Translations under genes and position numbers: made by a program
Assembly: GCA_018679295.1 (NCBI GenBank)
Contig: JAHHLP010000348.1
Coordinates: 1-8,330, forward strand
DNA length: 8,330 nt
Source: Rhodothermia bacterium
Lineage (GTDB): Bacteria; Bacteroidota; Rhodothermia; Rhodothermales; JABDKH01
Direction of reading: 5' to 3'
Notes under the pieces: model-generated
What the model saw: the letters and a program-made list of their open reading frames with translations, nothing else
Databases searched by the model: none
Told to the model about the DNA's origin: nothing
Part shown: in pieces, positions 1 to 6,543 of the stretch
How the letters are laid out: each line of letters begins with the position of its first letter
Numbering within the stretch: position 1 is the stretch's first letter

Positions 1-1
1 C

Positions 2-991
2 GTGGTGCTGGAGTGGGACGAGCGATCGTCTTCCGAACCTGACTCAACGGAACTGCTGGTCTCATGGAATGGACTCAGCGCGCTGACCGACGCCCGAAAC
101 TGGCTTCAGATAGTTACTCAAGATCCCGGTACCTTCGGTCTGTTCAAAGGAGGCGGCGTAATCATGTCGAACGGAGTTCCGTCTTTTCTTGGCGACGGCG
201 TGTACACGGCGCGGTCCGAGTCTTTTGCGACCATCGCCGAGTCTCCCTGGAACAAGCACTTCACAAGACGGCTAGACTCGCTGACTGCCCAAAGTTCGGG
301 GTTTCTTCCACGCGAGTGGTTTAATGACACCTATAGTCTCTGGGCAGCAGAAACGACACCGGTCCTATTATCGATGACCGACTCATTAAAAGGGCCCTTG
401 GTGGTGGATGCTGTAGCCTACCTGCGCAACTGGGACTATTCGTATGACCGGGCCAGCATCGCTGCGTCGATTTTCAACGTGTGGGCCGAAGTCTTCTATG
501 AGCTTGAAGGCCGATGGCCGGGAATAGCATCGCGCGACGCGGGAAGTAACCAGCCCGGCACTCCGAATCGTGGGGCCGAATGGGCTGACTATCTGGAGTT
601 TGCTGTAGCGCGTCTTGCGACCGACTTCGGAAGCGACATGAGCACGTGGCGATGGGAAAGGGTTCACGCAGGTCGCCTGCGTTTTCCGGTACTCGGCGAC
701 AGAGAGCCAAGCAGCGCTCGCTTTGTACCGACTGTAGTAAGCGGAATCGGACATCCCTCCACCCCCGCATGGGGTCCGCCGGCCGTATACGCCCGCCTGA
801 AGCCCCACGGATTCTGGGAAGGATGGACCGTTACCGACACCGCTGCGGGTTGGATCGCCCGCCGCATCGTACCCGACACTGACGCGACCTTCAGAGGCTC
901 ATCAGCATCCATCGACGTGCGTCGACCGGTTGCGATCGGCGACGTACACGCCGGCATCGGTCATACCACAACTCTCCGGGCGCCGACATGA
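2..991 (+). CDS. Penicillin acylase family protein (peptidase S45), C-terminal part, 5' end outside the window
   Basis: This is the C-terminal ~329 residues of an Ntn-hydrolase of the penicillin/cephalosporin acylase family, which cleaves amide bonds of N-acylated substrates, usually in the periplasm. The reading frame is open to the left edge, so the GTG at position 2 is almost certainly internal. The signal peptide, spacer and N-terminal nucleophile Ser of the beta chain would lie upstream. Family-like segments are a WNG motif near residue 22, the 'FNDTYSLWA' stretch (about 107-115), and the typical 'LRNWDYSYDRASIAASIF' block (about 141-158) followed by W161. The later 'WRWERVHAGRLRFPVL' block (about 216-231) matches the family's WxWGxxH-like region. 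The usual C-terminal 'GQSGxPxSxHYxD' stretch is not recognisable, so the tail is divergent. Its TGA stop overlaps the ATG of the downstream kinase gene (ATGA). The native substrate cannot be told from the sequence. Confidence 0.82.
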   Translation: MVLEWDERSSSEPDSTELLVSWNGLSALTDARNWLQIVTQDPGTFGLFKGGGVIMSNGVPSFLGDGVYTARSESFATIAESPWNKHFTRRLDSLTAQSSGFLPREWFNDTYSLWAAETTPVLLSMTDSLKGPLVVDAVAYLRNWDYSYDRASIAASIFNVWAEVFYELEGRWPGIASRDAGSNQPGTPNRGAEWADYLEFAVARLATDFGSDMSTWRWERVHAGRLRFPVLGDREPSSARFVPTVVSGIGHPSTPAWGPPAVYARLKPHGFWEGWTVTDTAAGWIARRIVPDTDATFRGSSASIDVRRPVAIGDVHAGIGHTTTLRAPT

Positions 992-1896
992 CCAACCGCG
1001 TGTTTATCGGAATCGACGCCGGAGGATCACGGCTCCGGCTGGTTGGACGCAGTGGATCGACCCAGGTGGAGTTCGAAAGCGCAGGCGTGAACCTGTGGCG
1101 GGATGGAGTGGAGACTACCGGTAGGCGTGTCGCGAGTGCTGTCGAGCGGGCGCTTTCGGAGTTGGGATCGTCCCGAGATGCCAGCCTCGTGGCGGGAGTA
1201 GCGGGCGCCCTGGATCTCTCGCGTGCCGGTCAGTTGGAGCAAGCAATACTCGATGGCTTTCGGGGCGTGGTCCAACGCATTCGGGTGATAAGCGACATCC
1301 AGCTCGCTCACTACGCGGCCCACGGAGACGCTGCCGGACTGACCGTCGTGATTGGAACGGGATCGGTGGTATTCGCTCGAAGCACGTCAGGTGAGGAACG
1401 AGTGGTCGGCGGCTGGGGATATCTGATGGGAGACGAAGGGTCGGGGTTTGCGATAGGACGCGCGCTGCTGCAGCACCTTGCGCACTGTCACGACAAAGGT
1501 GTTAGTTCGTCACTCGCAACCATACTTGAGCGGGAGTCTGCAACGTCCATGCGAACCGCCTTGCTCAAAAGTGCTTACGCGGAAGGTGCACGTATCCAGG
1601 ACCATGCGCCAGCGGTGATACGAATGGCAGAGTCAGGCGACACCGAGGCGATCAATATTGTCGAACAGCAAACAGGTGTACTGGCAGATCAGATCGGCAT
1701 CGCACAAGAAGGTCTCGACGGCGTTCCCCTACGCGTCTCTCTCGTCGGTGGCCTCTCAGCCAACACGTACTACACGAACATGTTGTGCGACAAACTTCAG
1801 GAAAGGTCTGCGGGCTTTGAAAGGATACAGCCTGGTCGCAAACCGCTTGACCAGGCGCTGCTCATGGCGCAGCAGAATGCAGACACGCAAACCTAA
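988..1896 (+). CDS. BadF/BadG/BcrA/BcrD-type ATPase, probable N-acetylglucosamine-kinase-like sugar kinase
   Basis: A complete 302-residue ASKHA-fold protein of the BadF/BadG family, cytoplasmic, with no signal peptide or membrane segment. Phosphate-1 loop: GIDAGGSRLRL (8-18). A probable catalytic Asp lies in 'VISDIQLAH' (D103). Phosphate-2 loop: IGTGSVVFA (122-130). 'GGWGYLMGDEGSGFAIG' (141-157) is the signature shared with N-acetylglucosamine/glucosamine kinases. Adenosine motif: SLVGGLSA (251-258). Family members of this length without Fe-S cysteine motifs are mostly amino-sugar kinases, so ATP-dependent phosphorylation of GlcNAc, MurNAc or glucosamine is the best guess; the exact sugar is not determined. 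The start ATG overlaps the acylase TGA, implying translational coupling and one mRNA. The stop overlaps the convergent ppk2 stop by 4 bp. Activation of 2-hydroxyglutaryl-CoA-type dehydratases, the other BadF role, is unlikely because no CxG...C iron-sulfur ligands are seen. Confidence 0.85.
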   Translation: MTNRVFIGIDAGGSRLRLVGRSGSTQVEFESAGVNLWRDGVETTGRRVASAVERALSELGSSRDASLVAGVAGALDLSRAGQLEQAILDGFRGVVQRIRVISDIQLAHYAAHGDAAGLTVVIGTGSVVFARSTSGEERVVGGWGYLMGDEGSGFAIGRALLQHLAHCHDKGVSSSLATILERESATSMRTALLKSAYAEGARIQDHAPAVIRMAESGDTEAINIVEQQTGVLADQIGIAQEGLDGVPLRVSLVGGLSANTYYTNMLCDKLQERSAGFERIQPGRKPLDQALLMAQQNADTQT

Positions 1897-2714
1897 ACGA
1901 TCGATTCCGGTGGATAGTCGGCGGGGTCGAAATCAAGATCGGGCAGCTCGGGATTCATTTCGGTGAGGGTGTCTCGGATCAGCCCGCCAATCACGAGATT
2001 TCGGTACCACCTGTTCTCGGCCGGTACTACGTACCAGGGAGCCGCTTCAGTAGAACATCGGTTGAGCATTATCTCGTAGGCTTCCATGTAGTCGTCCCAA
2101 CGCGCCCTCTCCTTCAGGTCGCCCGGGTTGAACTTCCACAGCTTGTCCTCTCTCCGCAATCGCCTCAACAAACGCTCGCGCTGATACTCCTTCGAAATGT
2201 GAAGCATGATCTTGATAACTCGGGTACCCGTCTCATGAAGCAGTTGTTCGAACTCGTTGATTTGCTCGTACCGTTTGTCAACAACCTCGATCGGGGCTAG
2301 ACCCTTGACCCGGACGACCAGTACGTCCTCATAGTGCGATCGATTGAATATGCCGATGTGTCCCTTTCGCGGGACTTGAGCGTGAACCCTCCAAAGAAAG
2401 TCGCGTGCCAACTCATTGGCGGACGGTACCTTGAAACTGTAGACACGGCAGCCTTGCGGGTTAATACCCGACGCTACCTTTCGGATTGTGCTGTCCTTTC
2501 CGGCCGTATCCATCGCCTGCAGTACGAGAAGAAGCGCCTGCTCTCCCTCCGCATAAAGGCGTTCCTGCAGGTCCCATATCTCACGAAGAGTCGCATTGAA
2601 AGCGTCCTTCGACCGATCACTCTTCTGGATGCCGCCCGTGTCGTCCGGTGAAATAGAAGCCAGCTTGAAATCGTGGCCGGGTGTGACCCGATATTGTTCT
2701 AGGTCAAGATCCAT
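1893..2714 (-). CDS. ppk2: Polyphosphate kinase 2 family, class-III-like polyphosphate:nucleotide phosphotransferase
   Basis: A 273-residue single-domain PPK2 protein. It transfers phosphate from inorganic polyphosphate to nucleoside mono- and/or diphosphates in the cytoplasm. The Walker A loop is 'AMDTAGKDSTIRK' (67-79) with K73. The Walker B/lid region is 'HIGIFNRSHYEDVLVVRV' (119-136). 'GINPQGCRVYSFKVPSANE' (83-101) and the C-terminal 'PWYVVPAENRWYRN' (226-239) are also typical. The GKDST loop, the NPQG segment and FNRSHYEDVLVVRV are the pattern of class III enzymes, which phosphorylate both AMP and ADP, rather than the GKGGT loop usual in class I. This class call is from memory of motifs. 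The ATG at 2714 has no clear Shine-Dalgarno sequence. The gene follows pabC after 33 bp on the same strand, so it is probably the distal gene of a pabB-pabC-ppk2 transcript. Its stop overlaps the stop of the opposite kinase gene. Confidence 0.93.
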   Translation of the reverse strand: MDLDLEQYRVTPGHDFKLASISPDDTGGIQKSDRSKDAFNATLREIWDLQERLYAEGEQALLLVLQAMDTAGKDSTIRKVASGINPQGCRVYSFKVPSANELARDFLWRVHAQVPRKGHIGIFNRSHYEDVLVVRVKGLAPIEVVDKRYEQINEFEQLLHETGTRVIKIMLHISKEYQRERLLRRLRREDKLWKFNPGDLKERARWDDYMEAYEIMLNRCSTEAAPWYVVPAENRWYRNLVIGGLIRDTLTEMNPELPDLDFDPADYPPESIV

Positions 2715-2747
2715 GAGGTGTTGTTCTGGTTGCAGTTTATGTGGCTT

Positions 2748-3410
2748 CTAGATCGAGGCGTTAAATTCTCGCTCTGAATCTATCAACTGGACCCTCCTCA
2801 ATCCAACGACCGCGTTGCAGACAAACAGGGCGTCGGCCTTAGTGAGCTCACTCCTATGCAGGTCTCGCTGAACCGCGCTCGGAAAAGTCTCCAGGATCAG
2901 CGAGCGATAAACACCCGGCAGCAGCCCCGCGTCGGACCGCGGCGTCGCCCACTCCCCACCGCTGCGCACAAAGATGTTCGTCCTGCTCCCTTCACACACC
3001 TTCTCTGCTGAATTGAGATAGATGAGTTCAAACAGCCCCTTCTTTTGCGCTGCCCTCCATTCGCTGTCGTAAACTTCCCTGCGCGTGGTCTTGTGGTACA
3101 GATTCTCGTTCTGCGGGTCGAGCCTGGTAGCCGAAATGGCTACGTTCAGTCGGCCCTCGACAGGCGAAATGGGCGCCACAGATATCGAAGCTTCGCCTGA
3201 TAGCCCAACCACCAGACGAACGCGTGACGGCGACCTGCTGTCCTGGCGCGCACACGCATCAAGTATGCGCTGCCTCACGTCGCGCACGTCCAGGGGGATT
3301 CCGAAGTGGGATGCCGAGCCGGCGAGACGGGCCATGTGTCTGTAAAGGAGTGGGATTTCACCCTCACATCGCATCGTTTCGATGAGTCCAAAGTCCGGTT
3401 CCCCCGTCAT
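2748..3410 (-). CDS. pabC: Aminodeoxychorismate lyase (class IV PLP aminotransferase fold)
   Basis: 220 residues from the ATG at 3410. The fold-type IV PLP enzyme converts 4-amino-4-deoxychorismate to p-aminobenzoate plus pyruvate for folate synthesis. Visible features are 'YRHMARLAGSASHFGIP' (23-39, the usual N-terminal H..RL motif), the Schiff-base lysine K107 in 'YHKTTRR', 'YLNSAEKVCEGSRTNIFV' (131-148) with E140 as the probable PLP-ring glutamate, 'LLPGVYRSLILE' (163-174), and 'CNAVVGLRRVQLI' (198-210). I chose the 3410 start over an upstream in-frame ATG at 3455. It forms an ATGA overlap with the pabB stop, and the protein then begins directly with the conserved strand. The 15 extra residues of the longer form would come from within pabB and look unlike the family. 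A branched-chain aminotransferase or D-amino-acid transaminase is possible by fold, but the short length and pabB partner favour PabC. Confidence 0.9.
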   Translation of the reverse strand: MTGEPDFGLIETMRCEGEIPLLYRHMARLAGSASHFGIPLDVRDVRQRILDACARQDSRSPSRVRLVVGLSGEASISVAPISPVEGRLNVAISATRLDPQNENLYHKTTRREVYDSEWRAAQKKGLFELIYLNSAEKVCEGSRTNIFVRSGGEWATPRSDAGLLPGVYRSLILETFPSAVQRDLHRSELTKADALFVCNAVVGLRRVQLIDSEREFNASI

Positions 3411-4639
3411 GCCTCGATCGCTGCGTTCTTGACAAATCGGGTCTTGAGCAGGCATTCCTCGAATTCGGCATCTGGATCAGAATCCCAGACGATCCCGCTA
3501 CCCGTTCCCATGACCGCCTCCGTGCCCTTCAACGTGACGGTGCGGATGGCGACGCTGAATGTCGCTGCATCGTTTGGCGAAATGTATCCAATAGCCCCGC
3601 AATAAATACCACGAGGACCCGCTTCCAGGTCACGAATGATGTCCATCGCGCGAATCTTGGGTGCGCCCGTCACGGAACCGCACGGAAACAACGCCTGAAA
3701 GATCTTCTGGTATGACGTGGCGGCGCCCAGAGTCCCCTCGATGGTCGAGGTCATCTGCAAGACGGACGGATACCTCTCCACGGTGAACAGGTCCCGAACG
3801 ACAACGGAGCCCGGAAGACAGCACCGGGCCAGGTCGTTGCGGAGTAGGTCCACAATCATGAGGTTCTCAGCGCGGTTCTTCGGATCATCCCGAAGCTTTC
3901 GCGCGACGTCATCATCCACGTCCGGGTCGGACGTCGCCGGCGCCGTTCCCTTCATCGGGCGCGTTGTGATTCGGTTCCCGTTGCGTTCGAAGAAAAGCTC
4001 GGGTGAAAGACTTAGTACAGTGACTGATCCCGTCTCTATGTATGCAGCAAACGATACCGGCTGCGCGACTCTGAGCCGGCCGAAGAGCGCGCGTGGATCC
4101 CCCTCGAAATCGAAGCAGTACGGAAACGTATAGTTGACCTGATAGATGTCGCCTTCGCGAATGTGACCGCGAATGACTTCCACCTTTTCGACGTAATCAC
4201 GTTGGTCGATGCCCGCGCGCGGGTTCGCGATCCGCATGCTCCCCGATTCCAGCGCGGCCATGCAAGTGGCGCGCGCGTCAGCCGGCAGGTGCCACGGCTT
4301 TTCGTACAACCCGAACCAAAGCAGGGGTTGGCCGGCCCCGCATGAAGAGAATTGCGATTCAAACGCGTACCCCGCCTCATACCCGACGATACCGGCGGCC
4401 CATAATCCGTCCGACACGTGCCGTTCCACCTCCTCGATGGCACCCGCGACTTCTTCAAGCCGATTCGCGACGACCTCATAAACGGGTGCGGCAAAGACCA
4501 CAGAACGAGGCTCCGTTCCGGATCCGTCGGCCGTATCGAGCAGGACTGTGCCCGCTTGCGCGAGGAGGGCCGGGACATCAGAGCCCGCAAACTCGACGGG
4601 CTGACCTTGCCCGAACTCATGTGAGGCGATCGGCGCCAT
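3407..4639 (-). CDS. pabB: Aminodeoxychorismate synthase component I
   Basis: 410 residues of the chorismate-binding enzyme family. With ammonia from a PabA/TrpG glutaminase it makes 4-amino-4-deoxychorismate, the first committed step to p-aminobenzoate. The N-terminal ~140 residues are the diverged ADC-synthase N-domain; 'GIVGYEAGYAFE' (83-94) is typical. The catalytic domain carries 'GDIYQVNYT' (163-171), 'TRPMKGTAP' (226-234), 'NRAENLMIVDLLRNDLAR' (255-272), 'FPCGSVTGAPKIRAMDII' (318-335) and 'GSGIVWDSDP' (380-389). Lysine K230 in the (P)xKGT motif separates PabB from anthranilate synthase TrpE, which has Ala there. The start is the ATG at 4639, with no strong ribosome site. The stop overlaps the pabC start. 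No PabA gene is adjacent, so the glutaminase must come from elsewhere. The amidotransferase at 7906 is not PabA-like. Many bacteria carry this pair as a PabB-PabC fusion; here they are separate but coupled. Confidence 0.95.
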   Translation of the reverse strand: MAPIASHEFGQGQPVEFAGSDVPALLAQAGTVLLDTADGSGTEPRSVVFAAPVYEVVANRLEEVAGAIEEVERHVSDGLWAAGIVGYEAGYAFESQFSSCGAGQPLLWFGLYEKPWHLPADARATCMAALESGSMRIANPRAGIDQRDYVEKVEVIRGHIREGDIYQVNYTFPYCFDFEGDPRALFGRLRVAQPVSFAAYIETGSVTVLSLSPELFFERNGNRITTRPMKGTAPATSDPDVDDDVARKLRDDPKNRAENLMIVDLLRNDLARCCLPGSVVVRDLFTVERYPSVLQMTSTIEGTLGAATSYQKIFQALFPCGSVTGAPKIRAMDIIRDLEAGPRGIYCGAIGYISPNDAATFSVAIRTVTLKGTEAVMGTGSGIVWDSDPDAEFEECLLKTRFVKNAAIEA

Positions 4640-4699
4640 ATAGCATCTTAATCAATACAATATGATAACTTCATGCGGGACAAGAACCATGCGGACTCG

Positions 4700-4713
4700 T
4701 TGAGCATACGAGA
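4700..4713 (+). repeat. Direct repeat copy 1, TTGAGCATACGAGA
   Basis: A 14-bp sequence that recurs at 4770-4783 with one mismatch (C to A at the sixth base). The copies start exactly 70 bp apart. It lies in the divergent noncoding gap upstream of the esterase gene. It is not palindromic. It could be a regulator-binding site or a trace of a small duplication; the DNA between the copies shows no wider similarity apart from ATGCGGA preceding each copy at different distances. Confidence 0.55.
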
Positions 4714-4769
4714 GCGTTTTCACTTCAATGTCCTTTGACTACGATGCGGAAAGTGCACGGGTCCAGGAA

Positions 4770-4783
4770 TTGAGAATACGAGA
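4770..4783 (+). repeat. Direct repeat copy 2, TTGAGAATACGAGA
   Basis: The second copy of the 14-bp repeat at 4700-4713. It ends two bases before the esterase ATG at 4786, so it occupies the place of the ribosome binding site. Its GAGA could pair weakly with 16S rRNA, but the spacing is too short for a standard Shine-Dalgarno. The TGA at 4771-4773 inside it is an in-frame stop that rules out any earlier start for the esterase. A protein bound here could affect both transcription and translation initiation; this is inference. Confidence 0.55.
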
Positions 4784-4785
4784 TC

Positions 4786-5499
4786 ATGCATAGAGAGCAC
4801 AAAAGATGGTGGAGTCCGAGTCTCGGTCGCGACATGGACATGTTGGTTTTTGGCCACGCCGGAGCCCCACTGCTGGTTTTCCCGAGTAGTCTGGGACGCT
4901 TCTACGAGTGGGAAGATTTTGGCATGGTCGGAGCGCTCCACTCGCAGTTGGAGCAGGGCTTGAATCAGCTGATCTGCGTCGACTCCGTAGACGCCGAGAG
5001 TCTATACAACAAGCATGTCGATCCTTACACGCGGATCAGCCGGCACAAGCAATACCAGGGATACGTTGTGAACGAAGTGGTGCCGTTCATACAGCAGCGG
5101 GCCCACACCGACTTCATCATGGTCTCAGGCGCCAGCTTCGGCGCCTATCACGCGGCTAATCTGTTCTTCAAGCATCCATGGACGTTCCGCAAGCTCATCG
5201 CGATGAGCGGCTCTTTTGACATCAAGTCGTTCCTCGACGGATTCTATGACGAAAACGTCTACTTCAACAATCCCGTCGACTATCTTCCGAACCTGAATGA
5301 CCACAACACGCTGGAGGCCATTCGCCGCAATCACATTGTCCTTTCCCTCGGAGAGTTCGATCCGTGCAAACACGGCAACGACAGATTGAGCCATATCCTC
5401 AACTCCAAGTCTATCCCCCATCACTTTGAAGTTCTGCACGGCGCGTTCGGACATGACTGGCCGTGGTGGCGGGATTCGATAGGGAGGCACATCGGGTAA
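4786..5499 (+). CDS. Esterase-D-like alpha/beta hydrolase (putative esterase family)
   Basis: 237 residues, cytoplasmic, without a signal peptide. It has the alpha/beta-hydrolase fold of the putative esterase (esterase D / antigen 85-like) group. The nucleophile elbow is 'VSGASFGAYHA' (113-123) with S117 (GxSxGA). The acid is probably D192 in 'SLGEFDPC', and the base is H223 in 'GAFGHDWPWW', where GHxWxxW is a hallmark of the group. The core begins with 'APLLVFPSSLGRFYEWEDFGMV' (27-48), so the protein is a bare domain. The ATG at 4786 is the only possible start because an in-frame TGA sits at 4771. It opens a same-strand run: 58 bp separate it from the ATP-grasp gene, with no terminator between. 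A hydrolase in a ligase cluster could release a thioester- or ester-bound intermediate, trim the product or remove a blocking group. The substrate is unknown, and the catalytic triad looks intact. Confidence 0.88.
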   Translation: MHREHKRWWSPSLGRDMDMLVFGHAGAPLLVFPSSLGRFYEWEDFGMVGALHSQLEQGLNQLICVDSVDAESLYNKHVDPYTRISRHKQYQGYVVNEVVPFIQQRAHTDFIMVSGASFGAYHAANLFFKHPWTFRKLIAMSGSFDIKSFLDGFYDENVYFNNPVDYLPNLNDHNTLEAIRRNHIVLSLGEFDPCKHGNDRLSHILNSKSIPHHFEVLHGAFGHDWPWWRDSIGRHIG

Positions 5500-5557
5500 G
5501 CACTCCGGCCGCGAACTGCGATTCGACCTTGCGCCAAGAAACAAGTAAACCGACAAG

Positions 5558-6514
5558 ATGAAAAAGATCGGCATCCTCAGGGGAATGGAAACGACCTTCC
5601 CCGATGCTCTCGTCCACCACGTCAACGAGACCTACGCTGAGCAAAGCGTAAGCGCGGAGTTTGTCGAACTCGACGCCGTCACGATGGACGACGATCCCGT
5701 TTATGACGTGATCCTCGACAGGATCTCTCACGAGGTTCCATTCTATCGGTCCTTCCTGAAGTGGGCGGCGCTTGAAGGGACTTTCATCGTCAACAACCCG
5801 TTCTGGTGGAGTGCTGACGACAAGTTCATCGACAACGTCATAGCGCGCCAGGTAGAAGTGGCGGTCCCGAAATCCGTGATTCTGCCTCACAAACAGCACC
5901 CGCCGAACACCGACGACTCAAGCTTCCGAAACCTGAAGTATCCTCTCGATTGGGACAGGGTTGCCGCGTACGTGGGCTTCCCCGCCTTCCTGAAGCCTCA
6001 TGATGGCGGAGGGTGGCGCGGCGTGACCAAGGTGCACAACATGGACGAGTTGTATCGGGCGTACGACGAGTCGGGCACCGATTGCATGATGCTGCAGGAG
6101 GGAATCGAGTTTGAGTCGTACTTCCGCTGCTATGGCATCGGGAGGAAATTCGTTCGCGTGATGCGGTACAATCCTGCTGCGCCCGGCCCCATGCGATACA
6201 AGGATGTGTCGCCCGACCCTGTCGAATCAGAACTGCTCGCGAAGATCCGCAAGGATGTCCTTTCGATCTGCAAGGCGTTGGGCTATGACATGAACACCGT
6301 CGAGTTCGCGGTACGCGACGGCGTCCCCTACGCGATTGACTTCATGAATCCAGCGCCGGACGCCGACTATCATGCGGTCGGCTTGGAGAACTTTGAGTGG
6401 GTCGTCAGGCACACAGCCGAATACCTTGTCGAGTGTGCGCAGCGCCCTCGAAGCGAACGAGCCTTCTCGGTCGATGGCTTCCTGCAGCCCGCGGACAATT
6501 CTCGTCCCGAATAG
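5558..6514 (+). CDS. ATP-grasp domain protein, probable carboxylate-amine/thiol ligase
   Basis: 318 residues. ATP-grasp enzymes activate a carboxylate as an acyl phosphate and join it to an amine or thiol. The N-terminal pre-ATP-grasp region (1-~100) includes 'KKIGILRGMETTFPDALV' and 'DRISHEVPFYRSFLKWAALEG'. The grasp core shows 'FPAFLKPHDGGGWRGV' (141-156) with K146 and the glycine-rich flexible loop, and then 'MMLQEGIEFESYFRCYGIG' (177-195) as the hinge strand. The metal-binding end is 'NTVEFAVRDGVPYAIDFMNPAPD' (246-268), where E249, D261 and N264 are the likely Mg/ATP ligands. The layout resembles RimK- and D-Ala-D-Ala-ligase-like proteins, but the acceptor cannot be deduced. The ATG at 5558 has only a weak purine-rich stretch upstream. 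29 bp separate it from the next gene. With a second, permuted ATP-grasp protein next door, the two probably catalyse successive ligations or act on each other's product. Confidence 0.88.
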   Translation: MKKIGILRGMETTFPDALVHHVNETYAEQSVSAEFVELDAVTMDDDPVYDVILDRISHEVPFYRSFLKWAALEGTFIVNNPFWWSADDKFIDNVIARQVEVAVPKSVILPHKQHPPNTDDSSFRNLKYPLDWDRVAAYVGFPAFLKPHDGGGWRGVTKVHNMDELYRAYDESGTDCMMLQEGIEFESYFRCYGIGRKFVRVMRYNPAAPGPMRYKDVSPDPVESELLAKIRKDVLSICKALGYDMNTVEFAVRDGVPYAIDFMNPAPDADYHAVGLENFEWVVRHTAEYLVECAQRPRSERAFSVDGFLQPADNSRPE

Positions 6515-6534
6515 ATATTCCGTTTTCGGAAGAC

Positions 6535-6540
6535 GGTGAG
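6535..6540 (+). promoter_or_regulatory. Ribosome binding site GGTGAG for the permuted ATP-grasp gene
   Basis: GGTGAG lies 3 bp before the ATG at 6544 and 6 bp before the ATG at 6547. It is the best Shine-Dalgarno-like sequence in the four-gene run. It supports a start at this double ATG, slightly favouring 6547, rather than the far upstream in-frame ATG at 6397. Confidence 0.5.
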
Positions 6541-6543
6541 CGT

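Larger units (their letters stand above)
4640..4785. promoter_or_regulatory. Divergent intergenic region between pabB and the esterase gene
   Basis: This 146-bp gap is the only sizeable noncoding stretch in the window and must hold promoters for at least the two flanking, oppositely oriented transcription units. Bases 4638-4671 are clearly AT-rich. They contain TATGAT at 4661-4666 on the plus strand and the overlapping TATCAT at 4667-4662 on the minus strand, both one mismatch from a -10 hexamer. I see no convincing -35 partner at 16-18 bp for either, so no promoter is called precisely. Short repeats lie in the right half: ATGCGG at 4673, 4689 and 4744, and a 14-bp imperfect direct repeat at 4700 and 4770. 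No terminator-like hairpin followed by a T run is visible. Confidence 0.5.

Noticed and set aside
386..808. Open frame of 140 codons on the minus strand
   Set aside because: It is antisense to the acylase gene, whose translation shows clear family motifs. The antisense protein has no recognisable domain.
3411..3455. Longer pabC form starting at the ATG at 3455
   Set aside because: It would overlap pabB by 49 bp and add 15 residues unlike the family. The ATG at 3410 gives the ATGA coupling and a normal N-terminus.
4036..4620. Open frame of 194 codons on the minus strand overlapping pabB in another frame
   Set aside because: It is Arg/Ser-rich low-complexity shadow translation. The pabB frame covers the same DNA with full family motifs.
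3407..4639. Anthranilate synthase component I (trpE)
   Set aside because: Lysine in the MKGT motif and the adjacent pabC indicate aminodeoxychorismate synthase instead.
5127..5146. Inverted repeat AGGCGCC-AGCTTC-GGCGCCT, hairpin-like
   Set aside because: It encodes the esterase nucleophile elbow (Gly-Ala-Ser-Phe-Gly-Ala). The repeated Gly-Ala codons explain the palindrome, and no T run follows.
5411..5899. Open frame of 162 codons on the minus strand crossing the esterase/ATP-grasp junction
   Set aside because: It is antisense to two well-supported genes, with no recognisable domain and no start signal.
6397..6543. Longer form of the permuted ATP-grasp protein starting at 6397
   Set aside because: The added 49 residues lie in an alternate frame of the upstream ATP-grasp gene, are Arg/Ser/Cys-rich as shadow frames are, and have no better start signal than the GGTGAG-preceded ATG pair at 6544/6547.
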